Positions 1-6,930 are shown, counted from the first letter of the stretch. The stretch: DNA of 12,915 nucleotides from an uncultured Fimbriimonadales bacterium (GCA_937925775.1 CALAMM010000189.1:1-12915); one strand, 5' to 3'. A program made the numbers and translations. Notes: generated from the sequence alone by a model not told the origin.

Positions 1-305
1 AACGCTGTGGCGAGCGCGAAACCGCCTGCGTACTGCCACCAGCGCGTCGCGCGCCAGTTGAAGACCACGCCACGCCGCGGCGCGGACGCCGACTGGCGCA
101 CACGCAATAAAACCCGCTCTGGTCCCGAAGTAGGAACCACAACGGGCATCTGTCTGAGTATCTGTTTGGTGAGACGCAAACTTTCCAACTCGCAAGAACA
201 CTCGATGCACTGCTCTAAGTGGCTCCGAATCTGCTGCTGCTCCACTCCCGATAACTCCATATCCAGGTATGCCGAAAGGCGAGACTGCACATAACGGCAA
301 TTCAT
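1..305 (-). CDS. Zinc-finger anti-sigma factor 1 (partial, cut by window edge)
   Basis: This is the start of a membrane-anchored anti-sigma factor that should hold sigma factor 1 inactive at the inner face of the membrane. The first 101 codons are present; the rest lies outside the window. The N-terminus has the zinc-binding anti-sigma (zf-HC2/ZAS) pattern: Cys3, then His29-x3-Cys33-x2-Cys36. A charged helical stretch follows, and a hydrophobic segment is just beginning at about residues 92-101 (WWQYAGGFALATA), probably the membrane anchor. The ATG at 305 overlaps the stop of the sigma gene as ATGA, the usual sigma/anti-sigma coupling. The same layout (Cys3, HxxxCxxC near residue 30) occurs in the anti-sigma factor at 9696-10154, so the two look paralogous. 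The periplasmic sensing part cannot be judged. Confidence 0.88.
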   Translation of the reverse strand, partial: MNCRYVQSRLSAYLDMELSGVEQQQIRSHLEQCIECSCELESLRLTKQILRQMPVVVPTSGPERVLLRVRQSASAPRRGVVFNWRATRWWQYAGGFALATA

Positions 306-904
306 TTCAGATCACCTCGCTCAAAAAGATTGGGATGGCGTTTTTTAATCTGGTCGCGTAGCTGTTTGCGTCCACGATGGATGCGCGAGCGCACCGTGCC
401 GATGGAAGTGTTCATAATTTCGGCGATCTCCTCATAGGAGTAGCCTTCCATATCGGCTAAGACGACGGCGGCGCGGAACTCAGGAGACAGCTGCTGCAGC
501 CCCTCGTGGATCGCCTCGATATACTCTTTGTTCAGTGCGAGTTCCAGCGGATTAGGGGCGAGGTCTGGAAGGTCCATTCCTGGGGTTTCTTCGCTGTCTT
601 CCGCACTGTCGTAAGTTTCGTCGATGGAGACCGTGCGTAAACGCCCCCGACGCCGATATTCATCAATATACAAATTCGTTAGGATACGGTTGAACCAGTT
701 CATAAAGGGCATGCTGCGGTCGTAGCGGTCGAAGAAGCGGTAGGCACGCAGAAACGCTTCCTGCACGAGGTCTTCGGCATCGGCGGCGTTCCCCGTTAGG
801 CGGTAGGCGATATTGTACGCCTGCTGGTAGTATCGGTAGACCAGCTCATCGAATTCACGCTGTAAATGGTCTTCCATTCGATGTGCGACTGCCGTGTGGG
901 TCAT
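302..904 (-). CDS. ECF (RpoE-like) sigma-70 family sigma factor 1
   Basis: An extracytoplasmic-function sigma factor that directs RNA polymerase to a stress or envelope regulon. Region 2 runs over about residues 20-90, with the core-binding and -10 recognition helices (GNAADAEDLVQEAFLRAY, then NWFNRILTNLYIDEYRRR). An acidic linker follows, then region 4 at about 135-190 with a helix-turn-helix (YSYEEIAEIMNTSIGTVRSRI). Two-domain architecture and about 200 residues are normal for the family. Three in-frame starts exist: GTG 919, ATG 916 and ATG 904. I chose 904 because GGAG at 911-914 sits six bases upstream; 916 is the alternative if the small upstream frame at 916-957 couples translation. 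The stop overlaps the anti-sigma start (ATGA). An ECF-type promoter candidate lies at 984-1012. The nearest relative in the window appears to be the sigma factor at 9052. Confidence 0.95.
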   Translation of the reverse strand: MTHTAVAHRMEDHLQREFDELVYRYYQQAYNIAYRLTGNAADAEDLVQEAFLRAYRFFDRYDRSMPFMNWFNRILTNLYIDEYRRRGRLRTVSIDETYDSAEDSEETPGMDLPDLAPNPLELALNKEYIEAIHEGLQQLSPEFRAAVVLADMEGYSYEEIAEIMNTSIGTVRSRIHRGRKQLRDQIKKRHPNLFERGDLK

Positions 905-915
905 CGCCGTCTCCA

Positions 916-957
916 TCACAGGGGTATACGAGTGAGCGGGCGATAGAGTTCCCCCAC
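916..957 (-). CDS. Possible 13-codon leader peptide upstream of sigma factor 1
   Basis: A GTG-started frame reads MGELYRPLTRIPL and stops at TGA, whose last base is the A of an in-frame ATG (916) of sigma factor 1 (TGATG overlap). A strong Shine-Dalgarno, AAGGAGG, lies at 969-975, eleven bases before the GTG, which is slightly long. It stands out because most genes here have no such site. The frame lies wholly within the transcript expected from the ECF promoter at 984-1012. A frame this short can arise by chance and there is no protein homology to use, so it is a candidate only. Confidence 0.2.
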   Translation of the reverse strand: MGELYRPLTRIPL

Positions 958-983
958 GGCGTCCCGTCCCTCCTTCGCGTATT

Positions 984-1012
984 TAGACGCACCTTGAGTA
1001 TACCCCGTTTCA
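984..1012 (-). promoter_or_regulatory. Candidate ECF-type promoter of sigma factor 1
   Basis: Reading the minus strand, TGAAAC (1012-1007) and CGTCTA (989-984) are separated by 17 bases. This resembles promoters of ECF sigma factors such as Bacillus SigW, SigX and SigM (TGAAAC near -35, CGTC or CGTA near -10). The TGA of the -35 box is also the stop codon of the upstream pgl gene. Similar element pairs precede the other two ECF sigma genes in this window. It predicts a leader of about 70 bases before ATG 904. Confidence 0.6.
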
Positions 1013-1855
1013 GAATCCAGGCAATGCTTCAGAGCGCGCGGCGGCGATGGCATAAAGTTCCTCACTCAGCCACCAGAGTCGCTCTATGTGGGGCGTAATC
1101 CGCGCCGCGGGCAGGTTGGGCGTCTCAGTGTCAAACAGTTGCTCGATTGCAGACCGTTTGGACTCGCCCGATACGAGGAACCAGATACGACGCGTCGCGT
1201 TCAGCACGGGTAGGGTAAGCGTTAGCCGCTGACGCGGCTCGGTGGGGGCACGACTCGGCACGACCCAGCGTGTCGCCTCGTCCAGTGTCGGCTCGCCCGG
1301 AAACAGCGAGGCGATGTGCCCGTCGTCGCCCACTCCAAGCAACACGAGGTCAAACCGCGGGAACGGTGCCTCTGCGCCGAAGTGGGCGCGCAGCTCCGCC
1401 TCGTAGGCGCGGGCGGCGTCATCAGGATCTGGATAATGCGTCGGCATCGGGTGGATGTTCTCACGGGGGATGTTCGACTTCCGCAGCCACGCTTCGTGCG
1501 CCAGATAGTAGTTGCTACGCGGGTCGTCGTGGGGCACATACCGCTCGTCACCCCAAAACAGATGCACGCGCGTCCAATCCAGTGTACTTTGGTAGTGGCG
1601 CGTGCCCAGCAAGAGGTAAAGCGTTTCGGGAGTCTTGCCGCCGGACAGCACAAGGCTACAAGTCGGGTTCTTCTTCAGCCGTGCGCTGAGTAGGTTCACA
1701 AGTGAGTCTGCCAGAAGCGGCCACTCCAGTCGCAGGATGGTTCCGCGCTTGTGGCGACGCCCATACAATAGAATCAGACGCAGCACCACCCTGTCGTCTG
1801 GGTTCTCCTCCAGTTGCTGGAGGAGCTGTTGGAACCACAGTTCGTGTTGCTGCAT
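1010..1855 (-). CDS. pgl: 6-phosphogluconolactonase
   Basis: Hydrolyses 6-phosphogluconolactone to 6-phosphogluconate, the second step of the oxidative pentose phosphate pathway, in the cytoplasm. Family motifs are clear: SGGKTP at residues 71-76 (usual SGGSTP), FWGDERYVPHDDPRSNY at about 100-116, and LLGVGDDGHIASLFPG at about 172-187, which carries the catalytic His region. At 281 residues it is about 40 longer than typical; the extra part is an N-terminal, Gln-rich, probably helical extension (residues 1-40) of unknown role. An upstream in-frame TTG (1873) exists, but ATG 1855 is preferred because TATAAT ends seven bases before it. The gene lies 63 bases after the HtrA-like gene, and its stop overlaps the -35 box of the sigma 1 promoter. 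No other pentose phosphate genes are visible, so it looks like a metabolic passenger here. Confidence 0.95.
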   Translation of the reverse strand: MQQHELWFQQLLQQLEENPDDRVVLRLILLYGRRHKRGTILRLEWPLLADSLVNLLSARLKKNPTCSLVLSGGKTPETLYLLLGTRHYQSTLDWTRVHLFWGDERYVPHDDPRSNYYLAHEAWLRKSNIPRENIHPMPTHYPDPDDAARAYEAELRAHFGAEAPFPRFDLVLLGVGDDGHIASLFPGEPTLDEATRWVVPSRAPTEPRQRLTLTLPVLNATRRIWFLVSGESKRSAIEQLFDTETPNLPAARITPHIERLWWLSEELYAIAAARSEALPGF

Positions 1856-1862
1856 AGCGGGG

Positions 1863-1868
1863 ATTATA
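1863..1868 (-). promoter_or_regulatory. TATAAT -10 box of pgl, leaderless arrangement
   Basis: On the minus strand a perfect TATAAT lies exactly seven bases before ATG 1855, so transcription would begin at or within a base or two of the start codon. No Shine-Dalgarno is present. I see no convincing -35 box: the best is AGGACA at 1893-1888 with a long 19-base spacer. The context TTGAGTATAATCCC resembles TTGAGTACAATCCC at 8973-8986. Confidence 0.55.
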
Positions 1869-1918
1869 CTCAAGAAGTTGCTTTCGGTGTCCTCGCTTTG
1901 CGTTGCGCGCGTGCGATC

Positions 1919-2887
1919 TCACAGCGATTGCATGCCCAGCGTGACGGGAATGTTGACTCGCTGTCCCTCCCGAATCACCGTGAGGTTCACACGCTGGTTC
2001 GGTCGTGCGAAGTAGAGGGCGCGGGTGAGGTCGGCGGCGGTGCGGATGGGCTTGTCGCCGAATTGCGCGATGATGTCGCCGACTTGCACCCCCGCTTGGT
2101 ACGCTGGGCTGCCGAGCGCAACACGATGCACTACCACGCCTGTGGGTAAGCCTTGGTAGTCGACGCCCAGCCATGCGTGCTCCGCGCGCCCTTTCATGCG
2201 CAGGTCGTTCACGACGCGCTGGGCGATTTCGGAGGGCACGGCGAAGCCAAACACAGCCACTGGTGGCGTCGGCGACCCTTCAACCGAGGCTAACTCGCCT
2301 GTCATCACGCCTATCACGCGCCCTTGCGAGTCGAGGAGCGGCGCACCCGACTCGCCCGATCCGACCGTGCCGTTGAACTGGAGCAGTAGCACCACGCGCT
2401 GGTTATCGCGCCGCACGCCCACCCGATCCTTGCCACCCAAAGTGCCCACCGTAACGCTTCCCTCCAGCCCGCTGCGGTTGCCTATCAGGATAACCGTCGC
2501 CCCCAGCGGCACGCGCTCCGACTCGCCCCAGCTTAGTGCAGGCAGCTTCGAGGCGGTGTCAAGGTGCAGGAGGGCAATCCCCGTGATGTTGTCCACGCCG
2601 ACGACTTGAGCCGAAACAGGTTCGCCGCCTTTCAGATAGACAGCGACCCGCGCCTGCGTCCGCACTCCCTCGGCAGAACAGACGACATAGCCCGATGGGT
2701 CAATAACAAATCCGCTACTGCGCACAAGGCGTCCGCTCAAGCGTGCCTCGACCGTCACCACAGCAGGTAAAGCACGCTCGACCACAAGGCTCACCTCCTG
2801 CCCCGTGCGCTCCAGCAGCGACAGCTGTTGCGCCTTTATCGCCGCACATAGTAGCCCTATGCTAAAAAGAACAGATAATCGCATCAT
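1919..2887 (-). CDS. Secreted HtrA-like trypsin-fold/PDZ protein with degenerate catalytic triad
   Basis: The fold is S1C/HtrA (DegP/DegS family). A signal peptide (residues 1-19, ending AIKA before QQ) directs it out of the cytoplasm, then comes the trypsin-like domain (about 30-230) and one PDZ domain (about 239-320). The Ser region is intact (GSGESGAP, Ser180). The usual TNNHVV motif reads CSAEGV, putting Glu73 at the catalytic His, and the usual Asp-Ile-Ala reads GIAL, putting Gly103 at the catalytic Asp. The protein is therefore probably not a classical serine protease. One PDZ and about 300 residues match DegS-sized members. ATG 2887 is preferred over GTG 2902 because a GAGGGGA ribosome site precedes it. 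It overlaps the end of anti-sigma 2 by 26 bases, so it probably works with that system, perhaps as a peptide- or lipid-sensing scaffold. Confidence 0.9.
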   Translation of the reverse strand: MMRLSVLFSIGLLCAAIKAQQLSLLERTGQEVSLVVERALPAVVTVEARLSGRLVRSSGFVIDPSGYVVCSAEGVRTQARVAVYLKGGEPVSAQVVGVDNITGIALLHLDTASKLPALSWGESERVPLGATVILIGNRSGLEGSVTVGTLGGKDRVGVRRDNQRVVLLLQFNGTVGSGESGAPLLDSQGRVIGVMTGELASVEGSPTPPVAVFGFAVPSEIAQRVVNDLRMKGRAEHAWLGVDYQGLPTGVVVHRVALGSPAYQAGVQVGDIIAQFGDKPIRTAADLTRALYFARPNQRVNLTVIREGQRVNIPVTLGMQSL

Positions 2888-3752
2888 CAGTGTTCCCCTC
2901 ACTACTTAAAGATGAAGGCGTGCCGTACCGAATAGGCAAGTATTCTACTTGAGGATTGCTATTATGCAGCTCGTACTGGCTCAGTGGGAGGCAGGCGATG
3001 GTGAACGGCTCTGCCCCACTCAGAGCCTCGAAGGCAAACGCTTCCACCATTTCGCTCGGATTGGGCGATATACCGTAGGCACTGAGAGCGATTCGCTCCC
3101 CCCGCTCAGGGTTTAGGCGGGAGGTGCGAAACCCCAGTTTTACATCTGATTGGGCGGGTGTTGTGGACTGCGCCGTTGGTTGGGCGGGCGTTGTGGGCTG
3201 GGCGAAGCTTGGCGACTGCGCCGCTGGGGTTGCTGGAAGCGCGGGCTTTCGCGCCTGCGCGGGGCGATTTAGACGCGGCGCAGGCTGGGTTGAGGCGACA
3301 TGCTTCGGCGCAGGCGAAGGCGGGGCACCCCCTTCAGGCGCGGCGATTTCTGGCAGCGCTCTCGGCGGCGCAGGCGATGGCACGCTTGCAGCGAGGCTTG
3401 CTTCCGTACTGGCATCGCTGGGCAGAGTTGGCACAGGCGTGCGCGTAAGCCAAGCGAGGCTGGCGACCAAGAACGCGGCTGCCAGCCCGCCCGCTAAAGC
3501 GTAGCGTTGCCAAACGGGCGTGCGTCGTGCGACAACACGCGCCGCCAAGCGTGCCTGCACACGCGCCCACGGCAGCTCGCACGCGGGCGTTGGCGCCTCG
3601 CGCACCGCGCGCAGGACGCGCTGATATGCCGATTCCAGTCTCAGCGCACGCTGGCACTGTGCGCATCGTGCCACATGCGCTTGAAGCGCGTCCGGCATGC
3701 GCTCCTCCTCACGCTCGATGAACCGTTTCACTGCTTGGCAAGGGCGTCTCAT
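2862..3752 (-). CDS. Zinc-finger anti-sigma factor 2 with long Pro/Ala-rich stalk
   Basis: A probable single-pass membrane anti-sigma factor for sigma factor 2. The cytoplasmic N-terminus has Cys5 and His26-x3-Cys30-x2-Cys33, the zf-HC2/ZAS zinc pattern. One membrane segment spans about residues 84-102 (YALAGGLAAAFLVASLAWL). The outside part begins with about 100 residues rich in Pro, Ala, Thr and Ser, including near-repeats such as TPAQPTAQSTTPAQ. A C-terminal region of about 90 residues (206-296) that I do not recognise follows. The 296-residue length exceeds simple anti-sigma factors (150-200), mostly because of the stalk. The start overlaps the sigma gene as ATGA; the end runs 26 bases into the HtrA-like gene. 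The stalk could present the distal domain to a signal or protease; that is inference. Confidence 0.9.
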   Translation of the reverse strand: MRRPCQAVKRFIEREEERMPDALQAHVARCAQCQRALRLESAYQRVLRAVREAPTPACELPWARVQARLAARVVARRTPVWQRYALAGGLAAAFLVASLAWLTRTPVPTLPSDASTEASLAASVPSPAPPRALPEIAAPEGGAPPSPAPKHVASTQPAPRLNRPAQARKPALPATPAAQSPSFAQPTTPAQPTAQSTTPAQSDVKLGFRTSRLNPERGERIALSAYGISPNPSEMVEAFAFEALSGAEPFTIACLPLSQYELHNSNPQVEYLPIRYGTPSSLSSEGNTDDAIICSF

Positions 3753-4375
3753 TCCAATTCTCCGATGGCTCGCAAAAGCGGTTCCAGTTTTGCCTTGAAC
3801 GCGCGTCGGGCACGCATCACGCGCAGCTTCACGGCTCCCACGCTCGTGCCCAAAATCTGGGCTATCTCTTCATATTCCATCTCTTCCAAGTCGCGCAGGA
3901 TAATCATCTGTCGATGATGGTCGGGCAGCTGGTTCAACGCAGTGTAGAACGCCTCGTTGAAGGCGTTCTGCTGCGCGGTTTCTACGGGGTCAGGCGCGTC
4001 GGGATGGCTCCATGCCAGCTTGTGGTTGGCTTCGCGTTCCAGCAGCTCCTGCCTGCGCTGGCGCATGCGCGCACGGTCGGTGCACAGGTTCAGCGCGATG
4101 CGCATTAGCCAGGTGCTGAATCGGCTCTGTTCGCGGAAGGTGTGCAGGCGTTCGAACGCCTTGAGGAACACATCCTGCACGATGTCTTCCGCCTCGTCGA
4201 GGTTGCGCGTGGAGCGGTATACAACCCGAAAAATCGGCTGTCGGTAGCGCAGGTACAGCTCTTCCATCGCGGCGGTGTCGCCTGCGCGCGCTCTCGTTGC
4301 CAGTTGCTCGTCAGTGAGCGTACGGTCAACCGCTCCAGCGTACAGGTTATCCATCGCTAACGCCCGATCCATCAT
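3749..4375 (-). CDS. ECF (RpoE-like) sigma-70 family sigma factor 2
   Basis: An ECF sigma factor of 208 residues. Region 2 spans about residues 38-105 (NLDEAEDIVQDVFLKAF, then FSTWLMRIALNLCTDRARMR), and region 4 about 145-200, with helix-turn-helix MEYEEIAQILGTSVGAVKLRV. It is more diverged from sigma factors 1 and 3 than they are from each other, so it likely reads a different regulon. Two adjacent ATGs (4375, 4372) and a third (4354) are possible; no Shine-Dalgarno is visible. I kept 4375, but 4372 is eight bases from the CGTC -10 element and would suit a leaderless message. The gene starts 12 bases after tilS and overlaps anti-sigma 2 by ATGA, so it can be read both from the tilS transcript and from its own ECF-type promoter. 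Confidence 0.95.
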   Translation of the reverse strand: MMDRALAMDNLYAGAVDRTLTDEQLATRARAGDTAAMEELYLRYRQPIFRVVYRSTRNLDEAEDIVQDVFLKAFERLHTFREQSRFSTWLMRIALNLCTDRARMRQRRQELLEREANHKLAWSHPDAPDPVETAQQNAFNEAFYTALNQLPDHHRQMIILRDLEEMEYEEIAQILGTSVGAVKLRVMRARRAFKAKLEPLLRAIGELE

Positions 4376-4380
4376 ATCGT

Positions 4381-4408
4381 CTGACGCTTACTCGGTCTGA
4401 GCGTTTCG
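4381..4408 (-). promoter_or_regulatory. Candidate ECF-type promoter of sigma factor 2, overlapping the tilS 3' end
   Basis: On the minus strand CGAAAC (4408-4403) and CGTCAG (4386-4381) are separated by 16 bases, matching the GAAAC/CGTC layout of ECF promoters. The -35 box lies inside the last codons of tilS and the -10 lies between tilS and the sigma gene, five to eight bases before its two possible start codons. This allows autoregulated, nearly leaderless expression independent of tilS. Confidence 0.5.
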
Positions 4409-5818
4409 GTAGAGCGTCGCTTGCAGCACGCGCTTGGTGCGGGGCGTGATTCGCACGCGCTCAGCAATCGTGTAGCCCGGCACCCACACGATCCCGACCT
4501 CGTCGCACAGCAGCGGCAGTCGCCACCGCTCCGATTTGGGAATCTTGCGGTCGATGAAGATGTCGCTCAGTTTTTTCGGCGCGGTCATTCCGAGGGGTTG
4601 GAAGCGATCGCCGGGGCGTCCGTTGCGGACCGTGAGCTGTCCCTGAACGGCGTCGGCGTCGAACGCGGCTTGGAGGGTCTTCTCCTCGCCTGGCTGTGTT
4701 GCTTTGGCGCAGGCGTGGGCATCGGCGGTGCGGAGCTCCAGCCATGCGCCTGCCTCAGGGATGAGTATCGGCGTGTCCAGCGACACGGGATAGGCGTAGG
4801 GCGTTGGCGCTGGCGCGTCGGCATGGAGGGTGAGCGCGTTCTCGTCGGTGGTGAGGCGCAGGGTTTCGCTGAGCTGCCAGGAGGTGGGCTTCCCTTCCGT
4901 CCCCGCGCGACGAATCCCCTCCAGGATTTCGAAAGAGGGTAGGTTCAGGGTGCCCAGGTGGGGGCGCAGCCACTCGCGTAGCACGCGACGCTGCATAGCA
5001 GGGTGGAGCGCCGCGAAGCGGGCACGAGGGATTTGGCGAAGGCTCCCACTCCCGCCCCCTTGTCCATGTCGGAGGTGAGAGCTCCCCACATCCTGCAGCA
5101 CGGTTGCCACTTCCTGTGCCCACCACGCCTCTTCTTGCTCCAGAATATCCGCAAGACGCAGGAGATGTCGCTCGAACGCGGGCGCAATCTCGCGCATCAG
5201 GGGGATGAGCTCCATCCGCACGCGCCGACGCAGCTGGTGGGGGTCTAAGTTCGTGCTGTCGAAGACCGTGGGCAGGCGTTGCTCGGCACAGTAGCGGTGG
5301 GTCTGCTCGCGGGAGGCGTCGAGCAGCGGGCGGATGATGCGGTCGCGCTGGTAGGGCATTCCACACAAACCGCGCGGCCCCGTGCCGCGTAGTAAGTTGA
5401 TGAGGATGGTCTCGATTTGGTCGTCGCGGGTATGCGCCAGCGCGACAGCGGCGGCGTCCAGCTGCTGGGCGAGCCGTTCGAAAAAAGCGTAGCGGGCATC
5501 GCGTCCTACCTCCTCCAGCGAGCGTTTCTGCTGTTTCGCCAGCGCGGGCACATCGACGCGCTCCACATGCAACGGCACGCCGAGCGACTCGCACACAGCG
5601 CGACAGACCTCCACATCCGCGTCGGCTTCGGGACGCATGCCATGATGAAGATGCGCGGCGTGGACACAGAGGCGCAGCTCCGTTTGCAACCGAGTCAGCA
5701 GATGGAGGAGCGCGGTGGAGTCCGCACCGCCCGAATAGCCCACGATGACCACACCGCCTTCAGGGGGGAGGAGGCGTCGTTCACGGATGGTGGCGCGGAC
5801 ACGCTCCAAGAGGTCCAT
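4388..5818 (-). CDS. tilS: tRNA(Ile)-lysidine synthetase
   Basis: Attaches lysine to C34 of the CAU-anticodon tRNA-Ile with ATP, changing its decoding from AUG to AUA; essential in most bacteria. The N-terminal PP-loop ATPase domain carries SGGADS at residues 29-34 and HLHHGMRPEADAD at about 56-68. The middle is the substrate-binding region. The C-terminal TilS domain is recognisable from about residue 395 (RPGDRFQPLGMTAPKKLSDI, then DRKIPKSERW and VWVPG). The 476-residue length is normal for the three-domain form. The ATG lies two bases after the stop of the TIM-barrel gene, so translation is probably coupled; no Shine-Dalgarno is visible. The 3' end contains the -35 box of the sigma 2 promoter. 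In many bacteria tilS neighbours hpt and ftsH; that is not the case here. Confidence 0.96.
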   Translation of the reverse strand: MDLLERVRATIRERRLLPPEGGVVIVGYSGGADSTALLHLLTRLQTELRLCVHAAHLHHGMRPEADADVEVCRAVCESLGVPLHVERVDVPALAKQQKRSLEEVGRDARYAFFERLAQQLDAAAVALAHTRDDQIETILINLLRGTGPRGLCGMPYQRDRIIRPLLDASREQTHRYCAEQRLPTVFDSTNLDPHQLRRRVRMELIPLMREIAPAFERHLLRLADILEQEEAWWAQEVATVLQDVGSSHLRHGQGGGSGSLRQIPRARFAALHPAMQRRVLREWLRPHLGTLNLPSFEILEGIRRAGTEGKPTSWQLSETLRLTTDENALTLHADAPAPTPYAYPVSLDTPILIPEAGAWLELRTADAHACAKATQPGEEKTLQAAFDADAVQGQLTVRNGRPGDRFQPLGMTAPKKLSDIFIDRKIPKSERWRLPLLCDEVGIVWVPGYTIAERVRITPRTKRVLQATLYRNAQTE

Positions 5819-5820
5819 AC

Positions 5821-6741
5821 TCAGTAGGCGCGCCAGTGGCGGCGGATGAGGTCGCGCGTTTTCCGCACGCCTTCAAGAGGGTCTTCCTCGCCCGCGTACT
5901 CGATGGAGATTGCCCCCACATAGCTCGCCAGACGCAGGATGCTGAGGATGCGCCCATATTCGAGGGTGGTTTCCTCGCCGCGCGGGTCGAAGGCGAAGCT
6001 TTTCGCGTGCACATGGAAGGCGTAAGGCGCGAGCATCCGCGCCGCATCGTAGATGCGTTCGGGGGCGCCGTGTCCAAAGTCGTAGCACACGCCCACCCAA
6101 CGGGGGTCCAGCACCCGAACCAGATGCACCAGCATTTCGGGACGCTTACCAACGCCCTCACGGTTTTCGAGAGTAAGGCGCACGCGCCGTCGCCGCGCTT
6201 CGGGAAGCAAGCGTTGCAGGAACTGCGCCGACCGCTCGAACAACTCCTCCTCGCGCTCGCCGCTGAGATGGACGCGAATCAACGGCGCTTGCAGAATCAT
6301 CGCCGCCTGTAATCGCTCGATGAGCTCGTCCAGCCGTCGACTCAAGCTTGCCTCTTCATTCAAGTTCACAGGTTCCGAGACCATCACGCCCGTAATGGCA
6401 ATCCCGTGTCGGTGGAAGGTTTCGCGCAGGTTCTCCAGATAGCGTGGATGTAGGCTGCTAAGGTGGCGGTCGCTAAGGCTCACGCCCTGAATGTCGAGCT
6501 CGTTCAATACGGCGCCGCATGTCTCCAGACTCAGCGACCCCGTTTCCAGCAGGGGGTGTAGCGCACGGGTTTCACAGCTGAGGATGGGCATCAGCGGCGC
6601 TGGTTTCGGCTCGCCCCGCTCCATCAGCTCGCTCACCCGCTCCAGTTTCTCGAAAACGCCCCCAAAACCCGCGTTCACCAACGAGCGCAATCCCTCACGC
6701 AGGAAATCGCGCCGACTGGTGGGTTTCTCATGGCGACTCAT
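5821..6741 (-). CDS. Xylose-isomerase-like TIM barrel (sugar phosphate isomerase/epimerase), Tat-like N-terminus
   Basis: A member of the AP-endonuclease-2/xylose isomerase-like TIM-barrel family (PF01261), metal-dependent enzymes that isomerise or epimerise sugars and inositols; the substrate cannot be told. Barrel and metal-ligand motifs are in order: LTLENREG (Glu), VCYDFGHG (Asp and His), HVHAKSF (His) and SIEYAGEEDP (Glu). The N-terminus holds SRRDFLRE, matching the twin-arginine consensus SRRxFLK. The following stretch (GLRSLVNAGFGGVF) is only weakly hydrophobic and has no clear cleavage site, so Tat export is possible but unproven. The frame stays open far upstream, but ATG 6741 is preferred because TATAAT lies nine bases before it and the Tat-like motif follows. 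Length is 306 residues. It is first in the minus-strand unit and divergent from the methyltransferase/reductase gene. Confidence 0.88.
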   Translation of the reverse strand: MSRHEKPTSRRDFLREGLRSLVNAGFGGVFEKLERVSELMERGEPKPAPLMPILSCETRALHPLLETGSLSLETCGAVLNELDIQGVSLSDRHLSSLHPRYLENLRETFHRHGIAITGVMVSEPVNLNEEASLSRRLDELIERLQAAMILQAPLIRVHLSGEREEELFERSAQFLQRLLPEARRRRVRLTLENREGVGKRPEMLVHLVRVLDPRWVGVCYDFGHGAPERIYDAARMLAPYAFHVHAKSFAFDPRGEETTLEYGRILSILRLASYVGAISIEYAGEEDPLEGVRKTRDLIRRHWRAY

Positions 6742-6750
6742 CTGCAAGGA

Positions 6751-6756
6751 ATTATA
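6751..6756 (-). promoter_or_regulatory. TATAAT -10 box of the TIM-barrel gene
   Basis: On the minus strand TATAAT lies nine bases before ATG 6741, so the transcript would begin within about three bases of the start codon. No matching -35 box is visible; the expected -35 position falls in the loop of a 7-bp inverted repeat (6766-6772 with 6792-6798). It probably drives the whole TIM barrel, tilS and sigma 2 unit. Confidence 0.5.
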
Positions 6757-6924
6757 CCTCATTAGCGGCTGCGGGGGTTCGCTGCTCGCTTGCAGCCGTA
6801 GTTGCCTGCTATGCACCGCCGCGCAGGGAGGCGTGTTCAACGAACAAGTGCGGCGTGGGGGAGCAGTTGGAGAGGCGGTTTCGCGCCCCTGCTCGCGTCC
6901 GTGCTCGCTCAGGTCGTGCTTAGG

Positions 6925-6930
6925 TACAAT
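6925..6930 (+). promoter_or_regulatory. TACAAT -10 box of the methyltransferase/reductase gene
   Basis: TACAAT lies exactly seven bases before ATG 6938, the same spacing as TATAAT before pgl, so a leaderless message is expected. No Shine-Dalgarno and no convincing -35 box are seen. A leaderless start leaves no room for a 5'-UTR SAM or cobalamin riboswitch, unlike yitJ in Bacillus, which has an S-box. Confidence 0.5.

Noticed and set aside
7..294. Open frame of 95 codons on the plus strand at the left edge
   Set aside because: It is antisense to anti-sigma factor 1, whose zinc motif and ATGA overlap with sigma 1 show the minus strand is coding.
1270..1693. Several plus-strand open frames over pgl
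   Set aside because: All lie opposite conserved 6-phosphogluconolactonase motifs and have no domain resemblance.
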